Shown here piece after piece: positions 63,002 to 64,000 of a stretch of 64,000 nt of DNA (positions within the stretch are counted from its first letter, which is position 1; each line of letters begins with the position of its first letter). The translations under genes were made by a program, and so were the position numbers. Source of the stretch: Streptomyces sp. YS415 (lineage in GTDB: Bacteria > Actinomycetota > Actinomycetes > Streptomycetales > Streptomycetaceae); contig NZ_JAMJFL010000026.1 in assembly GCF_023544665.1 (NCBI RefSeq), positions 1-64,000 on the forward strand. The letters run 5' to 3'. The notes under the pieces were generated by a model. It was not told the origin of the DNA and ran no database searches. It was given only the letters and a program-made list of their open reading frames with translations.

Positions 63002-64000
63002 TCACCTCTTTCCGAGTCGGCCCACGGCGGGGCGCAGCGGGACGTCGAGGGCGTCGTAGAGGCCCGGTTCGGCCTCTACGAGCCAGTCGATGGCGTTCAC
63101 CAGGCGGCCGGCCGCCGTGGCGTTGCCGCCTGCGGCCCTGTTGTCGCCCTCGTCCGTGGCCTCGACCGTGACCTCGATGCGGGGGCGGCCCTCGATGATC
63201 ACGCGGTGTGCGCCCGCGCCGCCGCCGGGCGGCACCGGCCAGTCCGGGGCGCAGTCGGCGTGGATACGGGTGACATGCTCGACGACGAGCCGGGGCTCGC
63301 CCGCCACCATGCCGCGCACCTCGAGACGCACCGCCCCCTGGGTACCGGCCGCGAACTCCCCCATCGTGTCGGTGCGGACGGACGTGTCGAGCGGCCGGCG
63401 CTCCACGTACTCCTCGATGCCGTCCAGTTCGGCGCCCAGAGCGCGGGCCATCATCCGCAGCTGGCCGCCCCAGATCATCGTCGGAATGCCCTCGGCGAGC
63501 ATCAGCGGCTGGTGGTCCAGCGGGTGCCCCATGCCGATCAGCTGGCGGACCGCTTCCTCCTGGTCGTACGTGGAGTAGTCGAAGACCTCCTGGCAGCGGA
63601 CCGCGTCGATGTCCGAACCCAGTCCGCTGACCAGCAGCGGGAGTACGTCGTTGGCCCACCCGGGATCCACCCCGGAGACGAACAGGGAGCCGCCCCCGGC
63701 CCTGGCGGCGTCGAGGAGGCCGCCGCGGATCTCCTCGGGTGCGTTGGTGCAGTCGTACATGCCGTACAGGGACGGTGTGACGACGACGGCGCCGGCGCGC
63801 AGGGCCCGGCCGATGTCCTCGATCGCGCCGTCCGGGCGTACGTCGCCCGAGGCGGCGTACACGACCGCGCGTGGGCCTGCGGAGAGGACGCCGTCCACGT
63901 CGTCCGTCGCCGTCACGCCGAGGTTCCGGCCGAGGCCGCCGAGTTCGCCCGCGTCCTTGCCGACCTTGGCGGCAGTGGAGACCAGTACGGCCACCAGGCG
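63002..64000 (-). CDS. DapB-like NAD(P)-dependent oxidoreductase, 5' end outside window
   Basis: The visible 332 codons match the dihydrodipicolinate-reductase-like group of amine or diaminopentanoate dehydrogenases: RAVVYAASGDVRPDGAIEDIGRAL, SLFVSGVDPGWANDVLPLLVSG and ELDGIEEYVERRPL. The frame stays open to the window edge, so the true start and the N-terminal GxGxxG motif lie beyond it. It is coupled to the CMD protein downstream. Confidence 0.82.
   Translation of the reverse strand, partial: RLVAVLVSTAAKVGKDAGELGGLGRNLGVTATDDVDGVLSAGPRAVVYAASGDVRPDGAIEDIGRALRAGAVVVTPSLYGMYDCTNAPEEIRGGLLDAARAGGGSLFVSGVDPGWANDVLPLLVSGLGSDIDAVRCQEVFDYSTYDQEEAVRQLIGMGHPLDHQPLMLAEGIPTMIWGGQLRMMARALGAELDGIEEYVERRPLDTSVRTDTMGEFAAGTQGAVRLEVRGMVAGEPRLVVEHVTRIHADCAPDWPVPPGGGAGAHRVIIEGRPRIEVTVEATDEGDNRAAGGNATAAGRLVNAIDWLVEAEPGLYDALDVPLRPAVGRLGKR

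Overview
This window is high-GC actinobacterial chromosome, almost certainly Streptomyces. Coding regions have strong third-position GC, GTG and TTG starts are common, and several genes look leaderless. The content is typical of the conserved Streptomyces core arm: purA, the kynurenine pathway, fba, pyrE, clpB, dnaK-grpE-dnaJ-hspR, dcd, and a tRNA-Gly followed by a cholesterol-oxidase-like gene. I see no insertion sequence, integrase, prophage, CRISPR array or rRNA.

Layout. 1-6 kb: the 5' part of a Ser/Thr protein kinase, a MarR/DJ-1 operon under a perfect palindrome, a class III aminotransferase with a GntR regulator, and two unknown proteins. 6-11 kb: a two-component system divergent from a two-gene ABC exporter. 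11-18 kb: purA, a degenerate lipid-kinase-like protein, a cytochrome P450, a membrane protein and a second two-component system. 18-21 kb: kynurenine formamidase, kynureninase and tryptophan 2,3-dioxygenase, which together take tryptophan to anthranilate. 21-29 kb: a DHA2 exporter carrying a palindromic repeat inside its ORF, fba, pyrE, an aldose epimerase, a CoxG-like protein, a membrane spermidine-synthase-like protein and a DUF2617 protein. 29-35 kb: a class I aminotransferase, a YbjN protein, ClpB behind an HspR box, and an F420/flavin-type oxidoreductase. 35-40 kb: a compact accessory-looking cluster of a tiny secreted peptide with a repeated DSAW motif, a Rieske-domain remnant translationally coupled to it, three paralogous LuxR-type regulators and an orphan sugar-binding lipoprotein. 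40-46 kb: a secreted fibronectin-III protein and the dnaK operon with HspR boxes. 46-50 kb: a degenerate MraY/WecA-family protein divergent from an EtfD-like membrane Fe-S oxidoreductase, plus small membrane proteins. 50-57 kb: three tandem secreted seven-repeat FG-GAP proteins, a Yip1-type membrane protein and another secreted protein. 57-59 kb: a phosphoribosyltransferase and dcd operon, a small Zn-ribbon gene and tRNA-Gly(CCC). 59-64 kb: a protein with eleven 11-residue repeats followed by a conserved-looking reading frame that has no start codon, a Tat-exported cholesterol-oxidase-like flavoprotein, and a CMD-domain protein in operon with a truncated DapB-like oxidoreductase.

The HspR regulon is visible as a unit: hspR lies in the dnaK operon, and its inverted repeat stands before both dnaK and clpB. 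The most system-like novelty is the 35.1-38.5 kb cluster, which looks like a peptide-signalling locus: secreted peptide, modified Rieske protein, coupled regulator pair and a third paralogue. The 59.2-60.6 kb repeat protein and its start-less downstream frame are the second.
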